Below, piece after piece: positions 33,655 through 39,859 of a stretch of 46,766 nucleotides of DNA (its first letter is position 1; each line of letters begins with the position of its first letter). Below the pieces are notes generated by a model that saw only the letters and a program-made list of their open reading frames with translations, was not told where the DNA came from and searched no databases. This stretch comes from Acidimicrobiia bacterium (GTDB lineage Bacteria; Actinomycetota; Acidimicrobiia; Acidimicrobiales; Aldehydirespiratoraceae), in contig JAUIML010000006.1 of assembly GCA_030432715.1 (NCBI GenBank), positions 1 through 46,766 of the forward strand, given 5' to 3'. The position numbers were made by a program, and so were the translations under genes.

Positions 33655-34434
33655 TCAGACCGCGGTCCACCCTCCGTCGACGGCGACGATGGCCCCGGTC
33701 ATGAACGACGACGCGTCGGAGGCGAGCAGGAGCAGGGCGCCGTCGAGCTCACCCTCCACGCCGGGCCTCCCCATCGGTGCGCCATCGGTCATGTAGGCCG
33801 AGGAGCGATCGTCGGCGAACATCTCGCGGTTCATCTCGGTTTCGAACCAACCCGGCGCGATCGCGTTGACCCGGATGCCTTTGCGGGCCCACTCCGAGGC
33901 GAGCTCGCGGGTGAGGTTGTGGATGCCGCCCTTCGCCGCCGCGTAGCCCGGGACCCGGAGCTTCCCGCCGGCAACAGAGCCCAACACCGAACCGACGTTG
34001 ACGATCGCCAGCGGGTGGGACGCCTCGATCGCCCACCGTGCAGCCGCCCGAGCGACGCCGTAGGGAGCCACCAGGTCGATCTCGATCTCTCGGCGGAAGC
34101 TGTCGACGTCGAAGTCGAGCGCCGGGGCCGCGGTGCTGGCCCCGGCGTTGTTCACCACCACGTCGATCCGCCCGTAGTGCGCCACGGCGGCATCGACGAG
34201 CGCCTCGCCGGCCCCGGACGCCGTGAGATCGATCGGCACGGCATGGGCATCGGGGAGGTCGGCGACGAGCGCCTCGAGCCGGTCGGCCCGCCGGGCGGTG
34301 GCGACCACCCGGGCTCCCGCGGCCGCCAGCACCCGGGCGAAGCGATCACCGAGACCGGAACTGGCGCCGGTCACGATCGCGACGCGGTCGTCGAGTCGGA
34401 ACGTGGTGAACGGGTCGAGGTCGTCGACGGTCAT
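33655..34434 (-). CDS. SDR-family oxidoreductase
   Basis: 259 residues, classical SDR. TGASSGLG (22-29), NNAG (95-98), S149 (NVGSVLG), Y164-x3-K168 (GYAAAKGG) and IAPGWFETEMN follow in order, and the C-terminus is VDGGW. It is distinct in sequence from the SDR at 6360. ATG 34434 overlaps the modC stop codon by ATGA. A dehydrogenase between molybdate-uptake genes and LivG/LivF genes suggests that the operon joins several functions; this enzyme more likely serves catabolism of the imported compound than molybdenum metabolism. Confidence 0.92.
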   Translation of the reverse strand: MTVDDLDPFTTFRLDDRVAIVTGASSGLGDRFARVLAAAGARVVATARRADRLEALVADLPDAHAVPIDLTASGAGEALVDAAVAHYGRIDVVVNNAGASTAAPALDFDVDSFRREIEIDLVAPYGVARAAARWAIEASHPLAIVNVGSVLGSVAGGKLRVPGYAAAKGGIHNLTRELASEWARKGIRVNAIAPGWFETEMNREMFADDRSSAYMTDGAPMGRPGVEGELDGALLLLASDASSFMTGAIVAVDGGWTAV

Positions 34435-35075
34435 GAACCGAGAGTCTGGCGCACCGCCCCGCCCTCCACCGAGATACGGCGCGAACCGGCCTCGACGTCG
34501 CTCGGATCGTGGGAGACCCAGACGGTCGTCGGGTGCGTCGCCGAACGGAGACGGCTGCGGATGAGGGTTCGGCTGGCGTCGTCGATCGCGGCGAGCGGTT
34601 CGTCGAGAAGCAGCAGCGCAGCCGGAGTGGCGAGCGCCCGGGCGATCGCGGTGCGTTGCTGCTGGCCGACCGAGAGTTCGCGCGGTCGCCGGCGGGCGAT
34701 GTCGCCGACACCGACGGATTCGAGATGGCGCCGGGCGGCGGTTCGGGCGTCGTGGCGTGACGCGCCGCGGCGCCGAGCCGGGAAGGCGACGTTGTCGAGC
34801 ACGCTGAGGTGGGGGAACAGCCGATGATCCTGGAAGGCCATCGCCACGGGCCGCCGGTGGGCGGCGACGAACCGCCCGCCGGCGGGTCGGTCCACCGTTT
34901 GCCCGTCGATCGCGAGCTCACCGCCGTCGAGCGCTTCGAGTCCGGCGAGGACGCGGAGCAGGGTGGTCTTGCCCGCGCCGTTGGGGCCGACGACGTAGTG
35001 CACGCCGGGTTCGACGTCGAGATCGAAGTCGAGTCGGAGCGACCCTCGTAGGACGTGGCCGTGGAGCGAGATCAT
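34431..35075 (-). CDS. modC: Molybdate ABC transporter ATP-binding protein (short, no TOBE domain)
   Basis: 214 residues. Walker A GPNGAGKTTL (about 33-42), Q-loop AFQDHRLFPHLSV, signature LSVGQQQRTAIARAL, Walker B LLLLDEPLAAID and H-loop VSHDPSDVEA are present. Typical ModC proteins (about 350 residues) carry a C-terminal TOBE/Mop molybdate-binding domain. Here the protein stops right after the ATPase domain, and a Mop domain occurs instead in the HTH protein at the head of the operon. The frame is open upstream; ATG 35075 (MISLHGH) is within an ATGA overlap with modB and gives the right N-terminus. Confidence 0.9.
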   Translation of the reverse strand: MISLHGHVLRGSLRLDFDLDVEPGVHYVVGPNGAGKTTLLRVLAGLEALDGGELAIDGQTVDRPAGGRFVAAHRRPVAMAFQDHRLFPHLSVLDNVAFPARRRGASRHDARTAARRHLESVGVGDIARRRPRELSVGQQQRTAIARALATPAALLLLDEPLAAIDDASRTLIRSRLRSATHPTTVWVSHDPSDVEAGSRRISVEGGAVRQTLGS

Positions 35076-35860
35076 CGGTCCAGCCAACGACCGCGGAGCA
35101 CGGCGAGGACGCTGAGGCTGATCGCCAGGAGCAGCACGCTCACTGCAATGGCCGTCTCCGGATCCTGCTCGAGGGCGAGGAATGCTTCGACGGGCAGCGT
35201 GCGGGTGCGCCCGCCGAGGCTTCCGGCGAAGGTGATGGTCGCGCCGAACTCGCCGAGGGCGCGGGCCCACGAGAGCGCGACCCCGGCGGCGATCGACCCG
35301 CGCAACGAGGGCAGCGTGACATGGACGAAGGTCTGCCACGGCGAGGCGCCGGCCAGTGCGGCTGCCTCGTCGAGGGCGGGGCCCTCGTCGCGCAAGGCCG
35401 ACTCCACCGTCGTGACGAAGAACGGCAGCGCCACGAACGTGGCGGCCACGACCGCGCCGGCGGTCGTGAACGGCAGGGTGATGCCGAACCAGCGGTCGAG
35501 CCATTCGCCGAACAGCCCTCGTCGGCCCAGCGCGAAGAGCAGCGCCGTGCCACCGACCACCGGGGGAAGGACCATGGGGAGCAGAACGAGGATCCGCAGG
35601 ACGGCGATCGTCCGTCCCTCGTGGCGGGCCAGGATCCAGGCGAGCGGCAGGCCGAGGGCGAGACACAACAGCGCGGCGACCACGGACACGGTCGCCGAGA
35701 CCCGAATGGCATCGAGGATCTCCGCCGACGTCAGCCGTTCGAGCAGCGTCGACCACGGGGCTCGTTGCAGCAGGCCGACCACGGGGAGCGCCAGCAGCGC
35801 GACGGCGAACGCCGCGGGGACGGCGATCGCCGGAGGCGTGGGCCGGGGAGGGGCGCTCAC
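35072..35860 (-). CDS. modB: Molybdate ABC transporter permease
   Basis: 262 residues with about six membrane segments. The EAA loop is recognisable as DEAAALAGASPWQTFVHVTLPSLRGSIAAGVALSWARALGEFGATITFAGS, with ALGEFGA typical of ModB/CysT permeases. LGLPLAWILAR and VLPPVVGGTALLFALGRRGLFGEWL are ModB-like. The start is GTG 35860, inside a GTGA overlap with modA; the longer open frame upstream is antisense-like noise from the neighbour. It forms the translocation channel for molybdate or tungstate with ModA and ModC. Confidence 0.92.
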   Translation of the reverse strand: MSAPPRPTPPAIAVPAAFAVALLALPVVGLLQRAPWSTLLERLTSAEILDAIRVSATVSVVAALLCLALGLPLAWILARHEGRTIAVLRILVLLPMVLPPVVGGTALLFALGRRGLFGEWLDRWFGITLPFTTAGAVVAATFVALPFFVTTVESALRDEGPALDEAAALAGASPWQTFVHVTLPSLRGSIAAGVALSWARALGEFGATITFAGSLGGRTRTLPVEAFLALEQDPETAIAVSVLLLAISLSVLAVLRGRWLDR

Positions 35861-36561
35861 GGTGTGACGAACCCCTCGTCGGCCAGCAGTTCGCGCCCCT
35901 GGGCAGAGCGCAGGAAGTCGATCACCGGGGACGTCTCGCCGTTCAGCGAGGCGGCGAGATAGTCGGTGACGAACACCCGGAGCACGTCGTCGTCCACCGT
36001 GGCGAGGCCGAGGTCGGCGGCATCGGTCGCGTAGATCAGCCCCGCGTCGAGTTCCCCGGCGGCGATCTTGCGGGCCAGCGAGCGTACGTTGGGTTCTTCG
36101 GTGTCGGCGGCGACCTGGAGTCCGAGCCGGCCTCGGGCCTCGGCGGCGAGCCGGCCGCAGGGGACCTCCACTGAGCAGAGTCCGATGAGGAGGCGCTCGT
36201 CGCGCAGGTCGGCGACGGAGGTGACCGACCCGGGGTTGCCGGGAGCGATGGCGAGGACGAGGCGGTTCGTTGCGATGGTCATCGGTTCGGTCGTGACCAA
36301 TCCCTGGGCCACGGCTTCGGCCATCGTCGTCTCGTCGGCGGTGATCAGCACGTCGGCGCGGGCACCGTCGGCCAACTGGCGGACGAGGCGGTTGCTGCCG
36401 GCGACGATCCAGTCGGGGTCGTCCTCGAGGGCGGCGTCGATGCGGGCCGTGAGTCCGGTGAACGAGGAAGGGGCCATCACCACGGTCGAGCCATCGGCTC
36501 CGCAACCCGCCGCGGCGAGTCCGAGGAACAGCAGGAGCGGCACGAGCGCCGGTCTGCTCAT
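35857..36561 (-). CDS. modA: Molybdate ABC transporter substrate-binding lipoprotein
   Basis: 234 residues. A lipoprotein signal ends in LAAAGC (about Cys20). The oxyanion-binding fold follows: VVMAPSSFTGL (the first ligand loop with paired Ser), VAGSNRLVRQLADGARADVLITADETTMAEAVAQGLV, IATNRLVLAIAPGNP, and YATDAADLG near the C-terminus. This is the ModA pattern (ASSL..., GSS.LA.QI..GAPADVF, N.LVL). Ser/Asn at the second loop (AGSN in place of GSS) may alter affinity. ATG 36561 overlaps the HTH-Mop gene stop by ATGA. It captures molybdate or tungstate outside the membrane. Confidence 0.92.
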   Translation of the reverse strand: MSRPALVPLLLFLGLAAAGCGADGSTVVMAPSSFTGLTARIDAALEDDPDWIVAGSNRLVRQLADGARADVLITADETTMAEAVAQGLVTTEPMTIATNRLVLAIAPGNPGSVTSVADLRDERLLIGLCSVEVPCGRLAAEARGRLGLQVAADTEEPNVRSLARKIAAGELDAGLIYATDAADLGLATVDDDVLRVFVTDYLAASLNGETSPVIDFLRSAQGRELLADEGFVTP

Positions 36562-36947
36562 GGGGTCTCGATGACGACGTTCGTCGACTTGATCGACGCG
36601 ACGGCCGGGGCGCCGGGTTCGAGCGCGAGGGCGTCGACCGCTTCGGCGGAGATCAGCGACACGATCCGGTGCGGTCCGGCCTGGATCTCGACCTGCGCCA
36701 TCACCGTGTCGCGGAGCACTCGCGTGACGAGTCCGGGAAACCGATTGCGGGCCGAGACGTGCTCGGCGCCCGCATCGGGCGCGTCGCCCAGTTCGAGGGC
36801 CAGCCGAGCGAGCTCGGGGCCGGCGACCTCGCGGTGACCGCCCTCGGTGCGGGTGGTCTCGAGGCGGCCCTGGTCGGCCCAGCGGCGCACCGTGTCGGGG
36901 CTGACCCCGAGCAGCCGTGCCGCTTCGCCCATCCGAAACTGGTGCAT
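36558..36947 (-). CDS. HTH-Mop molybdate-responsive regulator (MerR/excisionase-like HTH + TOBE)
   Basis: 129 residues. The N-terminal MerR/BldC-like helix-turn-helix lies at about 6-50 (MGEAARLLGVSPDTVRRWADQGRLETTRTEGGHREV). A complete Mop/TOBE domain lies at about 64-128 (ARNRFPGLVTRVLRDTVMAQVEIQ, VDALALEPGAPAVASIKSTNVVIE), which binds molybdate in molbindins and ModE/ModC. It should act as the molybdate sensor of the mod operon and perhaps also stand in for the Mop domain that ModC lacks. ATG 36947 (MHQFRMGEA) is preferred. The IS element starts only 33 bp upstream, so the original promoter of the whole nine-gene operon has probably been displaced. Confidence 0.88.
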   Translation of the reverse strand: MHQFRMGEAARLLGVSPDTVRRWADQGRLETTRTEGGHREVAGPELARLALELGDAPDAGAEHVSARNRFPGLVTRVLRDTVMAQVEIQAGPHRIVSLISAEAVDALALEPGAPAVASIKSTNVVIETP

Positions 36948-36972
36948 GCGGGGAAACTCTAGCGAAGAACGT

Positions 36973-36980
36973 GCACATGC
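36973..36980. repeat. Target-site duplication, left copy
   Basis: GCACATGC immediately outside the left inverted repeat, identical to 39852-39859. An 8-bp duplication is the usual length for the IS1595 family, and the identical copies show that the element inserted as one unit. Confidence 0.88.
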
Positions 36981-37005
36981 GGTGATGTGTGACTTGACGT
37001 ACCCA
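36981..37005 (+). repeat. Left terminal inverted repeat of the IS element
   Basis: Begins GGTGATGTGT and ends ACGTACCCA. It pairs with 39827-39851, with a single mismatch at position 11 (G on the left, T in the complement of the right end). Ends starting with GG fit IS1595-family termini. Confidence 0.92.
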
Positions 37006-37021
37006 AGGACTTGACGTACCC
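36992..37021 (+). repeat. Tandem 13-mer at the left end and transposase promoter region
   Basis: ACTTGACGTACCC occurs at 36992-37004 (inside the inverted repeat) and again at 37009-37021, just inside it. The right end has a single copy. Each copy contains TTGACG, a good -35; from the first copy a 17-bp spacer leads to TACCCT (37017-37022). The second copy ends 8 bp before the transposase ATG. It may be a second transposase-binding site that also represses the transposase promoter. Confidence 0.6.
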
Positions 37022-37029
37022 TTTGGGGT

Positions 37030-38016
37030 ATGGAGTTTTCGATTCCCGCTCTCGCCAACAAGATTCAGACCGAGGCAGACGCCTACATCCTGTTGGAGCA
37101 CATGCGATGGGGCGATGACCTTTCTGGCCAGTCGTGCCCGAAGTGTGGCTCGGTCCGCAAGTTCTATTTCATCAAGCCCAAGGGTGGCGACGGGACGACC
37201 CGTAAGACGAATCGCGGCACCGCAACGCAGCGTCGCCGCTGGAAGTGCGCCGATTGCCGTCACCAGTTCTCGGTACTGACGGGGACGATCTTCCACGGCA
37301 CGAAGGTGTCGATCCGAACGTGGCTGTTCGTCATCTTCGAGATGTGCTCATCGAAGAACGGCGTCTCGGCCCGCGAGATCGAGCGCAAGTACGGACTCAC
37401 CCCAAAGACGGCGTGGTTCATGACGCACCGCATCCGCGAGGCAATGAAGCGTGAGCCAATGGCCGGTCTACTGGCTGGGACGATCACCGCGGATGAGACA
37501 TATATCGGCGGCAAGCCACGCAACAAGCATGGCGGGACCCGCCCGGTCGGACCCGGCCGTTCGCGCCGGCCCGACAATAAGACCGCCGTGCTATCGCTCG
37601 TGGACCGTTCCACTGGCGAGGTCCGCTCACGGGTGCTTCCGACCGTCACCGGCGGCACGTTGAAGGAAGCGATCACGAGCGAGGTCGATGTCGCGAACTC
37701 GACGCTCCACACCGATGAGCACTCTGGCTACCGCAAGCTCGGGGCTGAGTTCAAGGCGCACGAGACGGTCCGCCACTCGGCATGGGAGTACGTTCGCGGG
37801 GATGTCAGCACAAACCACGCCGAGGGCTACTTCAGCCAACTGAAGCGATCGCTCGACGGGACACACCATCACGTCTCACGCGAGCACCTGCCCCGGTACC
37901 TGGCCGAGTTCGACTACCGCTACTCGACCCGCGACCTGTCCGACACAGAGCGCATGCGCCGGGTCATCAACCAGACGCAGGGGCGTCGGCTCCGATACCA
38001 GGGCGGGATTGCCTAG
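37030..38016 (+). CDS. IS1595-family (ISXO2-like) transposase
   Basis: 328 residues. An N-terminal zinc ribbon of four Cys (C36-x2-C39 and C73-x2-C76: SCPKCG, KCADCRHQF) is followed by a helix-turn-helix (about 108-135: NGVSAREIERKYGLTPKTAWFMTHRIREAM) and the ISXO2-like catalytic core. The acidic residues are D155 (TITADETYIGG), D229 (LHTDEHSGY) and the N262-x2-E265-x6-K272 block (TNHAEGYFSQLKRSLDGTHHH). REHLPRYLAEFDYRYSTR is the family's closing motif. All expected catalytic residues are present, so it is probably active. ATG 37030 sits 24 bp inside the left inverted repeat. Confidence 0.95.
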   Translation: MEFSIPALANKIQTEADAYILLEHMRWGDDLSGQSCPKCGSVRKFYFIKPKGGDGTTRKTNRGTATQRRRWKCADCRHQFSVLTGTIFHGTKVSIRTWLFVIFEMCSSKNGVSAREIERKYGLTPKTAWFMTHRIREAMKREPMAGLLAGTITADETYIGGKPRNKHGGTRPVGPGRSRRPDNKTAVLSLVDRSTGEVRSRVLPTVTGGTLKEAITSEVDVANSTLHTDEHSGYRKLGAEFKAHETVRHSAWEYVRGDVSTNHAEGYFSQLKRSLDGTHHHVSREHLPRYLAEFDYRYSTRDLSDTERMRRVINQTQGRRLRYQGGIA

Positions 38017-38156
38017 TCCTTATCGTCGTCTGGTGGCGGGGTGTGGAGCAACGCCCTAAGGGCGTCCAATGGTTCGAGCGGAATCGCCATGCGTTCGTCG
38101 GGGTCGTGCTGTGGCTTGTCTTGCCGACGTTGGCTCGGTCGCTTCGGGTTAGGCAT
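38013..38156 (-). CDS. Possible 47-aa small protein, third passenger gene
   Basis: An ATG at 38156 overlaps the end of the 317-aa gene (ATGCCTAA: its start precedes that gene's TAA) and runs to a TAG at 38013-38015, which overlaps the convergent transposase stop codon by 4 bp. The N-terminal half is basic and Gln-rich (NPKRPSQRRQDKPQ); the C-terminal half is an amphipathic segment, then Pro and acidic residues (PLDALRALLHTPPPDDDKD). An internal ATG at 38092 would give 25 aa. The overlap and filling of the whole space argue for a gene; the small size and the hairpin ACGCCC-TAA-GGGCGT inside it (38051-38065, a possible terminator) argue against. It could be an antitoxin-sized partner. Confidence 0.5.
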   Translation of the reverse strand: MPNPKRPSQRRQDKPQHDPDERMAIPLEPLDALRALLHTPPPDDDKD

Positions 38157-39102
38157 CGTCATCAAGGATACGCAGCCCGCGAAGCTCATAGGTGACGCGC
38201 TGGGTGTCCATCAGTGGTGATTCCGTGATTATGTGCGCTACCTCAGCGCGGACGCGGCTGTCGAGTGTGATGAGCCGAACGGTAGGGAGAAGTTCATCGG
38301 CCACAGTCCCTCGATAGTCGAGGAGTCGACCAGTCTCGGGGTCTGGGGCTATCAGGTGGAACCGCTGGTCAGTTACGTCGCCACCGGTCAATGTCCCGAC
38401 CACCGTTCGAACATCCTCTGTTTCGTCCACGTTTGTGACGGCCTCGACCATCAGCTCGGCATCCCGTGGGCGCAGTGACACGACCTCACCTCTCCATCGA
38501 ACTTGTGCCGTCGTGGCACCGTCTGACAGCTCGTCAGCCAGGCGCTTGTACGACTGGATCGAGCGCGTTCTGAGGTCCCACAACTGTTCGATCACAGGTT
38601 GTGGATCATCGCTGTCTCTCGCTGTTCGGAGCACGGACACAAACTTCTCGGCCGTCCGGTCAAACAGGGGGTCGTGAAGAAGTGACAGGTTCTCCCTGGC
38701 GGGAGCAGGGCCGATCCGAATGCCGAACGAACCGCCAAACACGGTGGACAACACGGGTTCGATCAGGGCGGCGCGGTCTTGTGGTTCGACCTTGTCGCCA
38801 TCCATCGCAAGTACGTCGCGGCTTGTGTTGCGGAGCGCTCCGCCCACGGGCCCGACCAGCCGCACGAGTCGTCCAAGTTCGATCGAGTTGCCGTGAACTC
38901 CCTGTCCATCGAGGACGAAATCCAGCCCGCCACCAATCGAGGCCAACTCGCGCTCAAGGTCCGTTATCCGACGGTTGGCGCGTCGCTCCTCGTCGGCAGC
39001 ATCGCTCCCAGGTTCAACCCGTTCTATGGCGTTGTGGCGGTGGTGCCGACGAGTCCGCTCAAGTCGAAGCCGGGTTTCTAGGTACTTACGAGACCGGATC
39101 AT
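38149..39102 (-). CDS. Passenger protein of unknown function, coiled-coil N-terminus
   Basis: 317 residues. Residues 1-58 are strongly basic and then charged (LETRLRLERTRRHHRH, RRITDLERELASI), probably DNA- or partner-binding and coiled-coil. A central domain (about 60-205) contains GNSIELGRLVRLVGPVGGAL, VFGGSFGIRIGPA and a helical LRTRSIQSYKRLADELS segment. A C-terminal beta-rich part (about 215-312) includes VVGTLTGGDVTDQRFHLIAPDPETG, suggesting a small barrel. The layout reminds me of an unnamed family with a G-S-F-G motif and a GTLxGxD barrel, but I cannot name it. No membrane segment or known catalytic motif is seen. ATG 39102 overlaps the upstream passenger gene by ATGA. Confidence 0.82.
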   Translation of the reverse strand: MIRSRKYLETRLRLERTRRHHRHNAIERVEPGSDAADEERRANRRITDLERELASIGGGLDFVLDGQGVHGNSIELGRLVRLVGPVGGALRNTSRDVLAMDGDKVEPQDRAALIEPVLSTVFGGSFGIRIGPAPARENLSLLHDPLFDRTAEKFVSVLRTARDSDDPQPVIEQLWDLRTRSIQSYKRLADELSDGATTAQVRWRGEVVSLRPRDAELMVEAVTNVDETEDVRTVVGTLTGGDVTDQRFHLIAPDPETGRLLDYRGTVADELLPTVRLITLDSRVRAEVAHIITESPLMDTQRVTYELRGLRILDDDA

Positions 39103-39677
39103 TCGCCACCTCCTTCGTCTTCAGCGATGATGAGATACCCCACGGCTACATCGTCGCCCGCCGGGTGCTGACACATGTAGCGGGCTTGGACTAACGCCGC
39201 GTTGCTCTCGTCGAATCTCGGGTGCGGATACTGCGCTGTAAGAAACAGGTCGGTATCAACCGTCAACACGTCACCCCCCAGGGATTGGGTCTCACCATCG
39301 AACATTCGGCGTAGGAGGAACTGATCGTCGGTCGACAGGTCGCCGAACTCGTCTCGGTCGGCGGTCATGGCTAGGTACATGTCAACGGGGTCGGTTTCGT
39401 CGGTCACGAAGCTGCCTGACATCATGAACAGGCTGTTCGGCAGTCGCTTCACCGCAGCCTCGCGAAGGTTGACCCACTCATTGTGAAGAATCGCCCTGGT
39501 CGATGAGTTGTCGTAGGCCGCCAGAAAGCGGGATGCCACCTGCGTTGGCGTTGCGACGTGCCCTGCATAGGTCGCGACGGAATACTCCTCGCCCTCCTCG
39601 TCGGTGAGGGTCTGGATTCCGCCTGGGCTTTCCCCGATGGGGAGTAGCCCGTTTCCGTCGAACGCCGGTATCGACAC
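39099..39677 (-). CDS. Passenger protein, nucleotidyltransferase-like (DUF6932-like)
   Basis: 192 residues from GTG 39677 (SIPAFDGNGLLPIG). This N-terminal block and the later GSFVT motif (residues 88-92, then TDPVDMY) recall the DUF6932 group of predicted nucleotidyltransferase-fold proteins, where the sequence usually reads GSFVT...P.DID. Here the second Asp of DxD is replaced (D99-M-Y101), so catalysis may be lost. A Gly/Asp-rich C-terminal region (DVLTVDTDLFLT) follows. An alternative GTG at 39737 would place the start inside the LexA box and is rejected. The gene overlaps the 317-aa gene by ATGA and heads the passenger operon. The family assignment is from memory and moderately confident. 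Confidence 0.8.
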   Translation of the reverse strand: MSIPAFDGNGLLPIGESPGGIQTLTDEEGEEYSVATYAGHVATPTQVASRFLAAYDNSSTRAILHNEWVNLREAAVKRLPNSLFMMSGSFVTDETDPVDMYLAMTADRDEFGDLSTDDQFLLRRMFDGETQSLGGDVLTVDTDLFLTAQYPHPRFDESNAALVQARYMCQHPAGDDVAVGYLIIAEDEGGGE

Positions 39678-39728
39678 AGAGTCTCGACTGTATCCGCGAG
39701 CGAGACGCCAGTCGAGACGTTGGCAGAT

Positions 39729-39746
39729 TGCGAACACATGTTCGCA
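39729..39746. promoter_or_regulatory. LexA/SOS box upstream of the passenger operon
   Basis: An 18-bp inverted repeat, TGCGAACA-CA-TGTTCGCA, whose core CGAACACATGTTCG (39731-39744) is an exact match to the Gram-positive and actinobacterial LexA consensus (CGAAC-N4-GTTCG). It lies 52 bp upstream of the passenger-gene start. TTGTCA on the minus strand (39768-39763) is a possible -35 with the box 16 bp downstream, so bound LexA would cover the -10. DNA damage should therefore release transcription of the cargo. Confidence 0.85.
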
Positions 39747-39826
39747 TCATCTGGGAGGGGTGTGACAAGCTGAATCGTAGGTCCACTGTAGCGCGTGTGT
39801 ACGCTGGTGTACATCACCAGATAAGG

Positions 39827-39851
39827 TGGGTACGTCAAGTAACACATCACC
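39827..39851 (-). repeat. Right terminal inverted repeat of the IS element
   Basis: The complement of 36981-37005 with one mismatch; its outer end reads ACATCACC. A second partial copy of the terminal motif (TACATCACC, 39810-39818) lies just inside, within the inverted repeat CTGGTG-TACAT-CACCAG (39804-39820). Confidence 0.92.
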
Positions 39852-39859
39852 GCACATGC
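39852..39859. repeat. Target-site duplication, right copy
   Basis: GCACATGC directly outside the right inverted repeat, identical to 36973-36980. Confidence 0.88.

Larger units (their letters stand above)
36981..39851. mobile_element. Complete IS1595/ISXO2-type element with passenger genes
   Basis: 2871 bp bounded by 25-bp terminal inverted repeats (24 of 25 matching, ends GGTGATGTGT) and flanked by the 8-bp duplication GCACATGC. It encodes an ISXO2-type transposase on the plus strand (37030-38016) and a minus-strand operon of two or three passenger genes (38013-39677) preceded by a LexA box. A bare IS1595 element is about 1-1.2 kb, so about 1.7 kb is cargo. Codon third positions look less GC-rich than in the surrounding genes, consistent with transfer. 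It lies between the divergent HTH-Mop (minus) and mscS-like (plus) genes. Confidence 0.93.

Noticed and set aside
33632-33670. Longer livG start at GTG 33670
   Set aside because: It adds 13 residues outside the family alignment and overlaps the SDR gene by 16 bp; ATG 33631 fits LivG N-termini.
36975-36980. Alternative 6-bp target duplication CACATG with inverted repeats starting CGGTG
   Set aside because: Moving the boundary one base inwards gives a perfect 8-bp duplication (GCACATGC) and ends starting GG, both normal for IS1595, so the 8-bp reading is preferred.
39678-39737. Upstream GTG start for the first passenger gene at 39737
   Set aside because: It would place the start codon inside the LexA palindrome, and the added 20 residues do not match the family-like N-terminus that begins at GTG 39677.
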